64,000 nt of DNA from the NCBI GenBank assembly GCA_014379345.1, contig JACMLY010000148.1, positions 1 to 64,000 of the forward strand, given 5' to 3'. The notes below the pieces were generated by a model. That model made no database searches. It saw only the letters and a program-made list of their open reading frames with translations, and was not told the origin of the DNA. Shown here piece after piece: positions 16,818 to 25,433 of this stretch (its first letter is position 1; every line of letters begins with the position of its first letter). Source of the stretch: Chitinophagaceae bacterium. Lineage in GTDB: Bacteria; Bacteroidota; Bacteroidia; Chitinophagales; Chitinophagaceae. Both the position numbers and the translations under genes were made by a program.

Positions 16818-19220
16818 ATGAAATACATTCTTCTCCTTTTGCCATTTCTCTATACAGAAGTTTATAGCCAATCCCTCAGCGGTACAGTCAGGGGAAACGA
16901 AGAACCAATTGCTGTTGTAAATATTTCATTACTAAAAGTAAAAGATTCATCACTTTCAAGGGCTGCCGTAACAGATAGCAAAGGGTACTACAAGATTGAA
17001 AATGTAAATCCAGGAACTTACCTTTTAAGCGCTTCCAAGATCGGATACAATCCCCAATTTCTATCGGGAATAACCATTAACAACAGCAAGGATGATATTG
17101 AATTACCTATGCTTACCCTAAGTCGATCGGCCACGCAATTAAACGAAGTAATCATCAATGGAAAGCGACCGTTCGTTGAGCAGAGGATTGACCGCCTGGT
17201 GGTGAATGTCGCTAACAGTATTATTGCCAGCGGTAGTACAGCACTGGAAGTATTGGAAAAAGCGCCGGGAATTATCATCGATCGTCAGAATGATCAAATC
17301 ATTTTTCGAGGCAAGGAAGGCGTCATAGTACAAATAGATGGAAAACCGACTTATTTGTCGATGGCAGATCTTGTTTCCTTGCTGCGTAGCATGCCAAGCG
17401 ATAATATTGACAGGATCGAGCTAATCACAAATCCATCTGCCAAATATGATGCAGCGGGGAATTCAGGGATCATCGATATCCGGTTAAAAAAGAATAACAA
17501 TATGGGAACCAACGGCTCGCTTGCTATCGGTTTGGGCACCGGGCGTTATGTACGTCAGCGCGGAAATATTCAGTTGAATCATCGTTCAAAAAAATTAAAC
17601 CTTTTTGGTAATTATAGCACTAACCGCGACGGAAGCTATTGGCATTTCGATATTCATAAGAAGATGCCTGATGGCGCACAGCAGAATTTCATCGAACAGG
17701 ATTCTTACATCACTTTCAAAATGCGTGGCCAGAATGCCAAGGCCGGTATAGACTACTTTATCAATAAGAAAACCGTGATTGGTATTGTATGGACGGGATT
17801 CTGGAACCGGCACTTTGAGAAAAGTCCGGCTGAGGCGAGGTTCCGCAGAGAGGATAAGGGAAATGTTTATGTAGAAACTTGGACAGATAAACGGTTGTCG
17901 AACATTCAATCGAATCATCTTTTCAATGGCAATATAAATCACGTGTTCGATGACAAGAGTCAATTGTCTTTTGACATTGACCTGGGAAAATTTAATCGAA
18001 TATTTGATAATTCATTATCGACAATTACTATTATACCGTCTGCTTCAGGCGATCCTGTTGCCAACCTACTGTCTTATATGCCCACATCAATCGATATTCG
18101 TAGTATCAGAACTGATTATACACGCACAATTGGGAAAAAATGGAAAATGGAGACTGGCTTAAAAGCAAGCTCTGTAAAATCAGATAATAATCTTCAGCTC
18201 AGCCAGGGTAAAAATGGAAACCTCAAGTTGGATTCTACGTTGTCTAACCATTTCAAATATAAAGAAGAGGTATATGCCGCCTACCTAAGCCTTTCTGGAA
18301 AACTGAATTTAAAAACGGAAGTTCTATTGGGTTTGCGGGCAGAACATACTCATTCGATAGGGCTCTCTATCAACCTGCAAAATAGCGTAACAAGAAACTA
18401 CCTCAATCTTTTTCCGAGCGTTTTTTTTACACGATCCATCGCAAAAAACCAAATTTTGAATTTTTCATACAGCTACCGGATCGACCGGCCAAATTATCAA
18501 TCGTTAAATCCTGCAAGGAGCTATATAGACCCTTATGCATTCACTGGAGGAAATCCGTTTCTTAAGCCGCAGTTCACACATTCCCTTGAACTTAAACATG
18601 GATTTAAGAATAAGCTGTTTACGGCTTTAGGAGCGAGCTATACAAGTGACCTTGTTTTCTTTGTTGTTCAACCGATCGACGGAACTTCCACACAACGAGT
18701 ACCTGATAACATCGGCGCCTCTCAGGTCTACAATATAACATTCAGTTTTCCCATAACGATTATGAAGGGATGGACGGCGCAAAATTCGGTCGTCGGCATT
18801 TTCAGCAAATTTAATTACCGGTACATGGGTATCGCGATGCGAAGAGAGCAGGTTTCGGGCAGGCTTAATATCGCAAACTCATTTGTTTTTGGAAAAGGTT
18901 GGACAGGTGAAATGTCTGGACGGATTAGTACGCCTACAGTTGATGCTTTTAGAAAATCTCCCTGGATGGGACTAATGGATATTGGCATTCAAAAAAGCTC
19001 TAAAAATAACTGGCGTGTAAAGCTTAGCATGCAAGATGTATTTCACACGAATCGATTTATCTCAAAAGTCAGGGTGCCGGAATTTGAAAGTGATTCCAGG
19101 ATCACTATGGATACCCGTATTGTCATGCTGAACGTAACTTATTCCTTCGGAAACCAACAGCTCAAAAATAGTCGACAGCGGAAAACAGCAGCTGAAGAAG
19201 AAGTACAACGGACGAATTAA
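16818..19220 (+). CDS. TonB-dependent-receptor-like outer-membrane beta-barrel protein
   Basis: An 800-residue outer-membrane protein. A signal peptide (MKYILLLLPFLYTEVYSQ) is followed by a carboxypeptidase-regulatory-like domain (SLSGTVRGNEEPIAVVNISLL, about 19-105), a plug domain (VLEKAPGIIIDR, IDGKPTYLS, IDRIELITNPSAKYDAAG) and a barrel of the outer-membrane beta-barrel family (OMP_b-brl_3). The motif SYRIDRPNYQSLNP is characteristic. No partner SusD gene is present, so it is not a glycan-uptake pair; members of this family may bind peptides or metals. The start at 16818 is chosen over an upstream ATG at 16728, which would place a second hydrophobic stretch before the signal peptide. Confidence 0.88.
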   Translation: MKYILLLLPFLYTEVYSQSLSGTVRGNEEPIAVVNISLLKVKDSSLSRAAVTDSKGYYKIENVNPGTYLLSASKIGYNPQFLSGITINNSKDDIELPMLTLSRSATQLNEVIINGKRPFVEQRIDRLVVNVANSIIASGSTALEVLEKAPGIIIDRQNDQIIFRGKEGVIVQIDGKPTYLSMADLVSLLRSMPSDNIDRIELITNPSAKYDAAGNSGIIDIRLKKNNNMGTNGSLAIGLGTGRYVRQRGNIQLNHRSKKLNLFGNYSTNRDGSYWHFDIHKKMPDGAQQNFIEQDSYITFKMRGQNAKAGIDYFINKKTVIGIVWTGFWNRHFEKSPAEARFRREDKGNVYVETWTDKRLSNIQSNHLFNGNINHVFDDKSQLSFDIDLGKFNRIFDNSLSTITIIPSASGDPVANLLSYMPTSIDIRSIRTDYTRTIGKKWKMETGLKASSVKSDNNLQLSQGKNGNLKLDSTLSNHFKYKEEVYAAYLSLSGKLNLKTEVLLGLRAEHTHSIGLSINLQNSVTRNYLNLFPSVFFTRSIAKNQILNFSYSYRIDRPNYQSLNPARSYIDPYAFTGGNPFLKPQFTHSLELKHGFKNKLFTALGASYTSDLVFFVVQPIDGTSTQRVPDNIGASQVYNITFSFPITIMKGWTAQNSVVGIFSKFNYRYMGIAMRREQVSGRLNIANSFVFGKGWTGEMSGRISTPTVDAFRKSPWMGLMDIGIQKSSKNNWRVKLSMQDVFHTNRFISKVRVPEFESDSRITMDTRIVMLNVTYSFGNQQLKNSRQRKTAAEEEVQRTN

Positions 19221-19646
19221 TTTTTTTGGTTTTCTTAGTCACGAAGAAAGAATTTATGAATGTATAAATCTGCGTTGGCTGAGTTGGTTGAGTAAAAAAT
19301 AAATCATGAAATCAAAAATCCTTCTCGTAATAGCATCCCTCGTGCTGCTGATCATGTGGGGTTTTAAATGTATTGAAGCTCATCAAATCCCCAAAGCCTG
19401 GACCTTGAAAAATTAAGTTCAATGCATTTGCCACTGCCTGATAGTTCTGTTGTTCCAAATCCAATTTCCGTATCACGGCCTGGCATAAAAGATCATACTC
19501 GTCCGGTAAAATCTCCAGATTAGCGTGTTTCACAAACTATCAAAAGAGCATTTGCTACCGTATCGGATCCAAACATATCCATTCAATAAAATAAAAAAGC
19601 CCGACGCAAGATTGATGGCGGGCCTCGTTTTAAAGCAGTAAAAGTT
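19221..19646. other. Intergenic stretch with two gene fragments
   Basis: Holds a + strand reading frame at 19306-19416 (listed separately). On the minus strand, about 19380-19533 encodes a protein-like stretch (LEILPDEYDLLCQAVIRKLD, then NYQAVANALNLIFQGPGFGD) that runs into the other fragment. A GC-rich inverted repeat GCCCG/CGGGC lies at about 19600-19624 and could be a weak terminator for the minus-strand gene ending at 19647. I see nothing else. Confidence 0.4.
19306..19416 (+). CDS. Short hydrophobic peptide or truncated gene start (36 aa)
   Basis: A 36-residue frame beginning MKSKILLVIASLVLLIMWGF, which is a textbook signal peptide or membrane anchor, then only about 15 further residues before a stop. 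It could be a small membrane peptide, but the abrupt end next to an antisense protein-like stretch suggests the 5' end of a larger exported protein cut off by rearrangement. No function is assigned. Confidence 0.25.
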   Translation: MKSKILLVIASLVLLIMWGFKCIEAHQIPKAWTLKN

Positions 19647-20063
19647 CTACCCCTTCGGCATTTTACTCATATCCATATGCAATACATTCCACCTGTGGCC
19701 ATCAGGATCGGTAAAAGCGCATCCATACATCCAGCCCTGGTTTTCTCCGGGTTTAGCAAAAACATTGCCTCCGGCGGCAGTAACCTTTTCAGCCAGTTCG
19801 TCTACCTCGTCCCGGCTTTCAGCATCAAAAGAAAATAAAACTTCCGTTGATTGTTTTGTATCTGCAATTTTGTTTTGGGAAAATCCCTGGAACACTGGTT
19901 CTGCGCAAAGCATTATTACAATGCTCTTTGTTCCGGCAAATACACTTGACATTTGTTCGGTCTCCGGGAAATGTGTGTTTTGTATAAACCCAATTTTCGT
20001 AAAAAACTCTCTTGATTTTTTTACATCTTTTACGGGTAGGTTGATCCAAAGTTCCTTAGTCAT
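19647..20063 (-). CDS. VOC family protein (glyoxalase/bleomycin-resistance fold)
   Basis: A 138-residue vicinal-oxygen-chelate protein with the YaeR/lactoylglutathione-lyase-like pattern: LWINLPVKDVKKSREFFTKI at the start, the central VIMLCAEPVF strand, and FTDPDGHRWNVLHMDMSKMP at the end. Substrate unknown. It has an AAGGAG stretch eight bases before its ATG, unusual for this phylum. A disrupted copy lies at 10887-11305, so this is the surviving member of a duplication. Confidence 0.87.
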   Translation of the reverse strand: MTKELWINLPVKDVKKSREFFTKIGFIQNTHFPETEQMSSVFAGTKSIVIMLCAEPVFQGFSQNKIADTKQSTEVLFSFDAESRDEVDELAEKVTAAGGNVFAKPGENQGWMYGCAFTDPDGHRWNVLHMDMSKMPKG

Positions 20064-20489
20064 GATTATTTTCTCCTTTTTTTGATTGTGATTTTATTGA
20101 TTAAAAGTACCGTGGAAATTACTTACGCATGCTGTGTAAAGCCGACAAAATAAAGGTCGATTACGACATTTTAATTAGAAATATGCCCGTATATTCAGTA
20201 TTGCGAGTTTATTTAAATATCAACGCGTACCAGTTGAGGTCGAAAATCATCGGAAATAATAAAATGCACATTGTATTTTGGTTTCGGGGAATGCTGAGCA
20301 TTTGTTTCAATCGCGAATAAAAATAATGGCAGGAATAGCTTTACCATCAATGCGCAGCATGAACCAATGAATTGTAAATATTCCATTAAAAAAACAGGAT
20401 TGATTTTTAGCTGAGTTCTGAACTTGGTAGCAAATATATAGTCATTCCGGGGCCTAGAAAAGATAAATAATTGACGCTGCCTTAGTAAA
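20064..20489. other. Intergenic stretch without recognisable gene
   Basis: The first 100 bases carry the likely promoter of the VOC gene on the minus strand and are partly duplicated near 11330-11400. A 63-codon + strand frame at 20129-20320 has no protein-like features. I see no RNA gene or mobile element. Confidence 0.4.
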
Positions 20490-20539
20490 AAGAAACCGAT
20501 AAAGTTTGCACGGTTGTATTTCGCGCAATCTTTATCGGT
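20484..20539 (-). terminator. Terminator of the PhnB-like gene
   Basis: The arms ACCGATAAAGTTTGC (20495-20509) and GCAATCTTTATCGGT (20525-20539) pair at 14 of 15 positions. Read on the minus strand the stem is followed by TTCTTTTTACT, as expected for the gene ending at 20565. Confidence 0.8.
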
Positions 20540-20564
20540 CCTCCTGAACTATCTTTACTCAAGC

Positions 20565-21074
20565 TTATGACGGTACTGCTTCTCCGTTATAGGCCTCTTC
20601 TAATTTTTGAATATCCAGCTTTTTCATTTTTAGCATCGCTTTCATTACGGCTTCTGATTTTTTGGAACCGTCCAATAGCATGTCGTCCATTATCGTAGGA
20701 ACGATCTGCCATGATAATCCGTACTTATCTTTCAGCCAGCCGCATTGTTGTGCATTTTTGTCGCCGCTTTCAGAAAGTTTATTCCAATAATAGTCTATCT
20801 CTTCCTGCGTTTCACAATTCACCACAAAGGATATTGCCTCACTGAATGTAAAGAGCGGGCCCCCGTTGAGCGCCAGAAAGGTTTGACCTTCGAGTGTGAA
20901 TTCAACCACCATTACACTGCCGGCGGGCATTTTGTGTATTTCAAACCCTTCTTTTCCATAGCGGCTGATTTTATTAATCTTCCCATTTTTGAAAATCGAA
21001 ATATAATAGTTTGCCGCCTCTTCGGCCTCTCTGTCGAACCATAAATTAGGTGTGATTTTTTGAATTGTTGCCAT
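20565..21074 (-). CDS. PhnB-like / 3-demethylubiquinone methyltransferase-fold VOC protein
   Basis: A 169-residue glyoxalase-fold protein of the PhnB (3-dmu-9_3-mt) family. It begins MATIQKITPNLWFDREAEEA, the usual family start, and contains FKNGKINKISRYG, FLALNGGPLFTFSEAISFVV and CGWLKDKYGLSWQIVPTIM, then a C-terminal helix. An in-frame ATG at 21215 would add 47 unrelated residues. The start at 21074 is favoured by the family and by a -7 box 36 bases upstream. Catalytic role unknown. A strong terminator follows. Confidence 0.88.
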   Translation of the reverse strand: MATIQKITPNLWFDREAEEAANYYISIFKNGKINKISRYGKEGFEIHKMPAGSVMVVEFTLEGQTFLALNGGPLFTFSEAISFVVNCETQEEIDYYWNKLSESGDKNAQQCGWLKDKYGLSWQIVPTIMDDMLLDGSKKSEAVMKAMLKMKKLDIQKLEEAYNGEAVPS

Positions 21075-21450
21075 ACGATTGTGTTTAATAGTTAATGAAT
21101 AATGATAGTCAAAGGTAGCCTCAATATTCAGGCCGGATGCTGTATACAAACGACGGATTAGGGGGGTGATTGCGACAAAAACTTTCTCTAAGCGAATTTT
21201 GGATGCATTCGGCAATTATCGTTTTAATGCGGAAATAAAAACCTATTCGGTCTTCATCAAGCTTTTACAATTGGTAAGAGATCTTACAAGACCTTATAGG
21301 TTCAATGCGGAAATGAATTCAGAGTAACAAATTAATAATATACTAATCGTTCGGTTTTAATTACGATTATCCAATGATCAGAAATGAAATGATGATGGAT
21401 TTAAGTGGCTAAAAAAAATGTGTATTTTTACTCGTCAGGCGTAGTTTATA
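21075..21450. other. Intergenic stretch with a small inverted repeat
   Basis: Contains the minus-strand -7 box at 21110-21117. At 21274-21287, GTAAG-AGAT-CTTAC forms a short hairpin next to AAGACCTTATAGGTT, which is partly palindromic. No gene is convincing. The last 40 bases lead into the unknown gene pair. Confidence 0.4.
21110..21117 (-). promoter_or_regulatory. Possible -7 box for the PhnB-like gene
   Basis: On the minus strand this reads TACCTTTG, identical to the box before rpsF and matching TAnnTTTG. It lies 36 bases before the chosen start. A TTG at the normal -33 spacing is not seen. Confidence 0.4.
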
Positions 21451-21724
21451 ATGGACATCTTATTACAAAAGAGATATCGCTACACTCTTGCAAGTTCACT
21501 TTGACATCACCAAAAAGAAATTGGAAGGAACACTGATAAACAAATGGCATGACCAATCGAAAAAATATTATGGCGTAATTAACGAAGACGGAACGTTTAC
21601 CTTGCAACAAAAAGTTATGTTCTCCATTATAGTGGATTCTGACCGCGCAGTCTATCTCAAGGGCAAATTGAAGGAAAATATAAATGGAACAGTAATTGAC
21701 ATTGTTAATATTATAAATGTCTAA
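21451..21724 (+). CDS. Unrecognised small protein, possibly frameshifted at the N-terminus
   Basis: Not recognised. The main frame from TTG at 21488 encodes 78 residues that look like a small beta-sandwich (INKWHDQSKKYYGVINEDGT, then YLKGKLKENINGTVIDIV). A better N-terminus, MDILLQKRYRYTLASS, starts at the ATG at 21451 but in another frame, and stops at 21502. Joining the two needs a frame change between about 21488 and 21501. So either the gene starts at TTG, or a one-base indel has damaged it. It overlaps the next gene by eight bases (ATGTCTAA), so the two are translationally coupled. No signal peptide. Confidence 0.5.
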
Positions 21725-22394
21725 AGAAGAACATGTGGATGATCATATTAATTATACGCCGGATTTTACAGGAGATGACTTTATCCACGATAAGGACATT
21801 CAAAAAGTGAGAAATGAAATAAAAGCCTATAAGCAGCTTGTAGAGAATTCAATTTCTGTTATCCTGCGTGAATTAAATCTTCAACAATCATCGCATGAAA
21901 ATCTTAATGCATTTTCGATTTTCAGTAGCTTGCAAGCTACGCTTATTAAGTCTTTTCGCCCCATAAACCCGTCTTTAAAGCTGGTTGTTACACTAGCTCA
22001 GTATTCATCGTCTTTTCCGATTGGAAAAAGTGCTAACGCTGGTACCTATGAATATGTATTTGGATGCCTAAGTTTGAGGAAAAAGTTTCCAAAAACTTTT
22101 ATTTGTAAGGAGACAATGAAAGAAAAGATAGCTGAATTGTTTTTAAAAACTGAGACCGATTTCACAGAGCACAAGAAATTTTCTCGAAAGTTCTTTGTAC
22201 TTACACAAAATGAACAAACCTTAGCTGATCTTATTCGACTTAAAAACCTTGAAGAACTAACTGCTTTCCCAGACATGGAGATTGAAATCCATGAGAACGC
22301 TTGTCTCTTAAGAAATTCAAGACGATCAGTTACGCCAGAGGAGGCGATTGAATTTTCGAAACTTACAAAAACGCTCATACGGATACTTAATTGA
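21717..22394 (+). CDS. Unrecognised 225-residue protein, coupled to the preceding small gene
   Basis: I do not recognise this family. The protein is soluble (no signal peptide or membrane segment), with an acidic N-terminus (about 1-30), a helical part (KVRNEIKAYKQLVENSISVI), a middle region with long hydrophobic strands (LKLVVTLAQYSSSFPIG), and a C-terminal alpha/beta half (FSRKFFVLTQNEQTLADLIR, MEIEIHENACLLRNS). Base composition matches its neighbours. The start overlaps the stop of the upstream gene, suggesting a two-gene unit whose products act together. No terminator was seen before the convergent flavin-binding gene at 22584. Context gives no clear function. Confidence 0.65.
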   Translation: MSKEEHVDDHINYTPDFTGDDFIHDKDIQKVRNEIKAYKQLVENSISVILRELNLQQSSHENLNAFSIFSSLQATLIKSFRPINPSLKLVVTLAQYSSSFPIGKSANAGTYEYVFGCLSLRKKFPKTFICKETMKEKIAELFLKTETDFTEHKKFSRKFFVLTQNEQTLADLIRLKNLEELTAFPDMEIEIHENACLLRNSRRSVTPEEAIEFSKLTKTLIRILN

Positions 22395-22583
22395 AATCAA
22401 TTCAGCTGCTCGTGTTGGGCTAGCGAACAACAACCTGCTTCATAGTATTCTGCTACTTTGGTAGATTGAGGAGGTACTCAGGCATTTCTTCCCGATAGAA
22501 AATATAAATTCATATTTTTTCGGGCAGGCTTTCGCTTTACCATTTCCGAAATGCTACGCAAAAGCTTGCCTGAAAATAAAATG

Positions 22584-23120
22584 CTACACCTTCAAAGTCC
22601 CTTCTACCGAATCATCAATCGTTTTGCCAATTACAGAGCCAACCACCATTTTTATGGTTGCTACCATATTGCCATGTTTGCTGTCCCAATAATAACCTTC
22701 ACTGGGTTGCACTTTTATGATGGAGATACGGGGATCATCCTTGCCTTCGGTAAACCAGGTCTTTAAAAACGGATTCCAGAGATCGTTGATCTTTGATCGA
22801 TCCTTGTGCAAAAATGCTTCACCAATAAGATACATCAGGTCTGAATGCGCGGAACCATGAAAGTATAACCTCACGGAAGGATTACTTGTTATTTCTTTGT
22901 TTTTATCGCTTCCTTTAGGACTTACAAACCATAATGTTCCATCATCATCTACTTTCAAAACGCTCATAGGCCTGGCACCTTTCGTTTGTCCTGTGGATGA
23001 TTCTGTACAAAAAAAGCAAATATTTGCCTGGTCTGCCAGTTCTTTTATTTTTTTTACAGCCTCGGCAGCGTCCAAATCCTTTTTGCTTTCATCTTCTTGT
23101 TTAATCTTGGTACTATTCAT
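22584..23120 (-). CDS. Pyridoxamine 5'-phosphate oxidase-family (general stress protein 26-like) protein
   Basis: A 178-residue flavin-binding split-barrel protein. It has the family blocks ICFFCTESSTGQTKGARPM (first strands), DGTLWFVSPKGSDKNKEI and SVRLYFHGSAHSDLMYLIGE, and a C-terminal KVQPSEGYYWDSKHG, typical of the general stress protein 26 branch. These bind FMN or a related cofactor but are usually not the vitamin B6 enzyme. It is single and convergent with the unknown gene pair. Confidence 0.87.
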   Translation of the reverse strand: MNSTKIKQEDESKKDLDAAEAVKKIKELADQANICFFCTESSTGQTKGARPMSVLKVDDDGTLWFVSPKGSDKNKEITSNPSVRLYFHGSAHSDLMYLIGEAFLHKDRSKINDLWNPFLKTWFTEGKDDPRISIIKVQPSEGYYWDSKHGNMVATIKMVVGSVIGKTIDDSVEGTLKV

Positions 23121-23481
23121 AATTTAAAAATTTAAACAAATGAGTTGATAATGATATTATTTCTATTGACGCGGTACAAATGAATACCGGCATGAAGGAA
23201 TTAGGTATAAAGTTTATGCCAGATGAAAATATTTGAAGACTTAATCTTTTTCATGGCCTGTGCATTGAAGCAAAGCACCGTCAAAAAAAGTAAGGATTTC
23301 AGAAGAAAACTGTTTTCAAAGCAGCATGGCGGTATCTGCTGCTAATGCATGGACAAAGGCTCGTAAAAATATCCTAACCAAGAACCTTATAAAAATGTTG
23401 GCCCATACATTTAATCGGTAACAGGCCCAAGGAATAACTTAAATTGCTCAACAGCAACTGCTTTGTTGTTGTATATCACAC
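23121..23481. other. Intergenic stretch without recognisable gene
   Basis: Divergent region between the flavin-binding gene (minus strand) and a secreted hypothetical (plus strand). AT-rich next to both starts. A weak inverted repeat, CAACAGCAA with TTGTTGTTG, lies at about 23450-23472. No RNA gene or conserved protein fragment was seen. Confidence 0.4.
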
Positions 23482-24180
23482 ATGCGACTCATCTTTTTAT
23501 TGATATTGATGCTTCTTCTAAGGCCATCGCATGGGCAAAATTTTATTTATCCCTCCATCAACTCTAACGGCTACAAATTAAGTGACTTTGTACCCCTCGG
23601 CTGGAGCATTCTCGACAGTGCAAAAGGTGACTTAAATAAAGATGGTATAAATGATGCTGCAATAATTCTGGAATATAACGATAGTATAACCTTTGTGAAA
23701 TCACGGGAGGACACAGTGCTTACACAACCGAGAATGCTTCTTATCCTCTTCAAAACAGCCTTGGACAATAATTTTCGTGTAGCGGCTCAAAGCAATTCAT
23801 TTATCTTAAATCATGATAGCCCGGCCATGGACGATCCCTATCAGGAATTGAAAATCGATAAAGGCGTATTGCGAATCAGGTTTCATATGTTTTATAATAT
23901 AGGAAGTTGGTATGTGACCAATACATCATATAAATTCCGGTACCAGCAGGGTGAGTTTATTTTGATCGGTGCTGATTATTACTCTTTCCATAGAGCTAGC
24001 CTTGACTTTGAGGAATATAGCTATAACTTCCTAACAAAAAAAAGAAGTTTCACAAAAGGGAATGACAACAAAGGCACTAAGAAAACAACATGGAAATCAG
24101 TAAAGATTAGTATGCCCAAAACTTTAAAAACTTTTAAAGAGCCATTTACCTGGGAAGTCGAAAAAGATTTGTATCTATAA
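23482..24180 (+). CDS. Secreted hypothetical protein
   Basis: A 232-residue exported protein with a clear signal peptide (MRLIFLLILMLLLRPSHGQ). Near residues 48-62 it carries KGDLNKDGINDAAIIL, which resembles the calcium-binding loop of FG-GAP/VCBS or dockerin-like repeats, but only one copy is present. The rest is beta-rich with many aromatics (FHMFYNIGSWYVTNTSYKFR). Similar single-loop secreted proteins occur in Bacteroidota without known function. It stands alone before the ApbE gene, with about 100 bases between them. Confidence 0.65.
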   Translation: MRLIFLLILMLLLRPSHGQNFIYPSINSNGYKLSDFVPLGWSILDSAKGDLNKDGINDAAIILEYNDSITFVKSREDTVLTQPRMLLILFKTALDNNFRVAAQSNSFILNHDSPAMDDPYQELKIDKGVLRIRFHMFYNIGSWYVTNTSYKFRYQQGEFILIGADYYSFHRASLDFEEYSYNFLTKKRSFTKGNDNKGTKKTTWKSVKISMPKTLKTFKEPFTWEVEKDLYL

Positions 24181-24283
24181 AAAAGGACGCCTTTGATGAC
24201 TGAAAAAAATTAGCGGGGCATATTAAAATTAAAATACTGTTTTGCATTCGTGATCTATCTGTACCATTGCTTACATTTGTTCG

Positions 24284-25288
24284 GTGAGGTTCACGATTGC
24301 ACTTTTTATTGCTTTTTTTTGCGTTGCCGCTTTTAACCGTTCACCGGTTGTGAAATATGTGCTTACCGGCGAGGCACAGGGGACAACCTACCAGGTTATA
24401 TACTATGCATTGGATAGTATTGTGACAAAAAAGCAGGTAGACAGTCTTCTTATTAAGATAGACAGTTCTCTTTCATTGTACAAACCTTACTCGCTTATAA
24501 ACCGGTTTAATCAATCGGATTCCGGGATGCCTGTCGATCATCATTTCCTAACGGTATTGGAAAAATCATTACTGACTTTTAAGGAAACCAATGGAATTTT
24601 TGATGTTACGGTACAACCACTGGTTCAGGCATGGGGCTTCGGAGTAAAGAAGATCAACAAGCTTCCTGATTCTTCTACCATCAGCAAACTGAAACATTGC
24701 ATCGGTTCGAACTTACTGCAAGTTTCGGGCACTAAAGTCGTCAAAAAAAAATCCTGCGTTAAAGTGGATATGAATGGAATTGGTCAGGGATACAGCGTAG
24801 ATATTATTGCAGATCTGCTCGATCAGAAAGGAATAACAAACTATATGGTTGAATTAGGGGGTGAAATAAAAGTAAGGGGAAGAAAACAACCTAATAATGA
24901 AAAGATGAGGATCGGTATTGAAACGCCCGGCGCGGATGAGTTTGAGAGAAGGGTTATGCAAAAAGTAATTGTTATTGAAGAAGGCGCCATTACTACATCG
25001 GGTAACTACAGAAGATATTACGAGACACAAGGAAAAAAAATTTCACATCTGATCGATCCGCGAACGGGGTATCCGGTAGAAAATGAATTGATCAGCATCA
25101 CGGTATATGCAAAGGATGCAATGACGGCAGATGCCTATGATAATGCGTTAATGGTGATGGGATTAAAAGAAGCAATGCATTTTATTGAAGAAAGAAAAGA
25201 ATTGGCCGCTCATTTTATTTACAAAGCAGAAAATGGCGCCATAAGGGACACGATGAGTAGGCAGTTTTATCAGTTTGTTCAACAGTGA
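24284..25288 (+). CDS. apbE: FAD:protein FMN transferase
   Basis: A 334-residue ApbE-family enzyme that attaches FMN from FAD to a threonine of target proteins such as NqrB/NqrC or RnfG. Family blocks are GEAQGTTYQVIYY near the N-terminus, VDMNGIGQGYSVD (about 165-177), NYMVELGGEIKVRG, TSGNYRRYY, SHLIDPRTGYPV and the metal-binding TADAYDNALMVMG. The first 20 residues are a signal peptide, so it acts in the periplasm, as is usual. The start is GTG at 24284. A TACATTTG box ends five bases before the start, which could give a leaderless message, but this is uncertain. Confidence 0.93.
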   Translation: MRFTIALFIAFFCVAAFNRSPVVKYVLTGEAQGTTYQVIYYALDSIVTKKQVDSLLIKIDSSLSLYKPYSLINRFNQSDSGMPVDHHFLTVLEKSLLTFKETNGIFDVTVQPLVQAWGFGVKKINKLPDSSTISKLKHCIGSNLLQVSGTKVVKKKSCVKVDMNGIGQGYSVDIIADLLDQKGITNYMVELGGEIKVRGRKQPNNEKMRIGIETPGADEFERRVMQKVIVIEEGAITTSGNYRRYYETQGKKISHLIDPRTGYPVENELISITVYAKDAMTADAYDNALMVMGLKEAMHFIEERKELAAHFIYKAENGAIRDTMSRQFYQFVQQ

Positions 25289-25433
25289 ATTATTATCTTT
25301 AGATGCTTTAGTATGAAAAGGCTGCGGAGGACACTTGCATCGTGATCGCTTTGCAGAAGCAACAATTACTATCTGTGTTTTGCGTATCCGATCCGTGAAT
25401 GAAAACCCGCTTTTAATCTTTCAATATAATAAC

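Noticed and set aside
20129-20320. 63-codon + strand frame
   Set aside because: No protein-like features and no start signal.
21488-22394. Reading the unknown gene pair as a toxin-antitoxin module
   Set aside because: No known toxin fold, no DNA-binding antitoxin domain and sizes do not fit well; left as unassigned.
24272-24279. TACATTTG box before apbE as a promoter
   Set aside because: It would place the transcript start at or after the GTG, and no TTG lies at -33; kept only as a remark.
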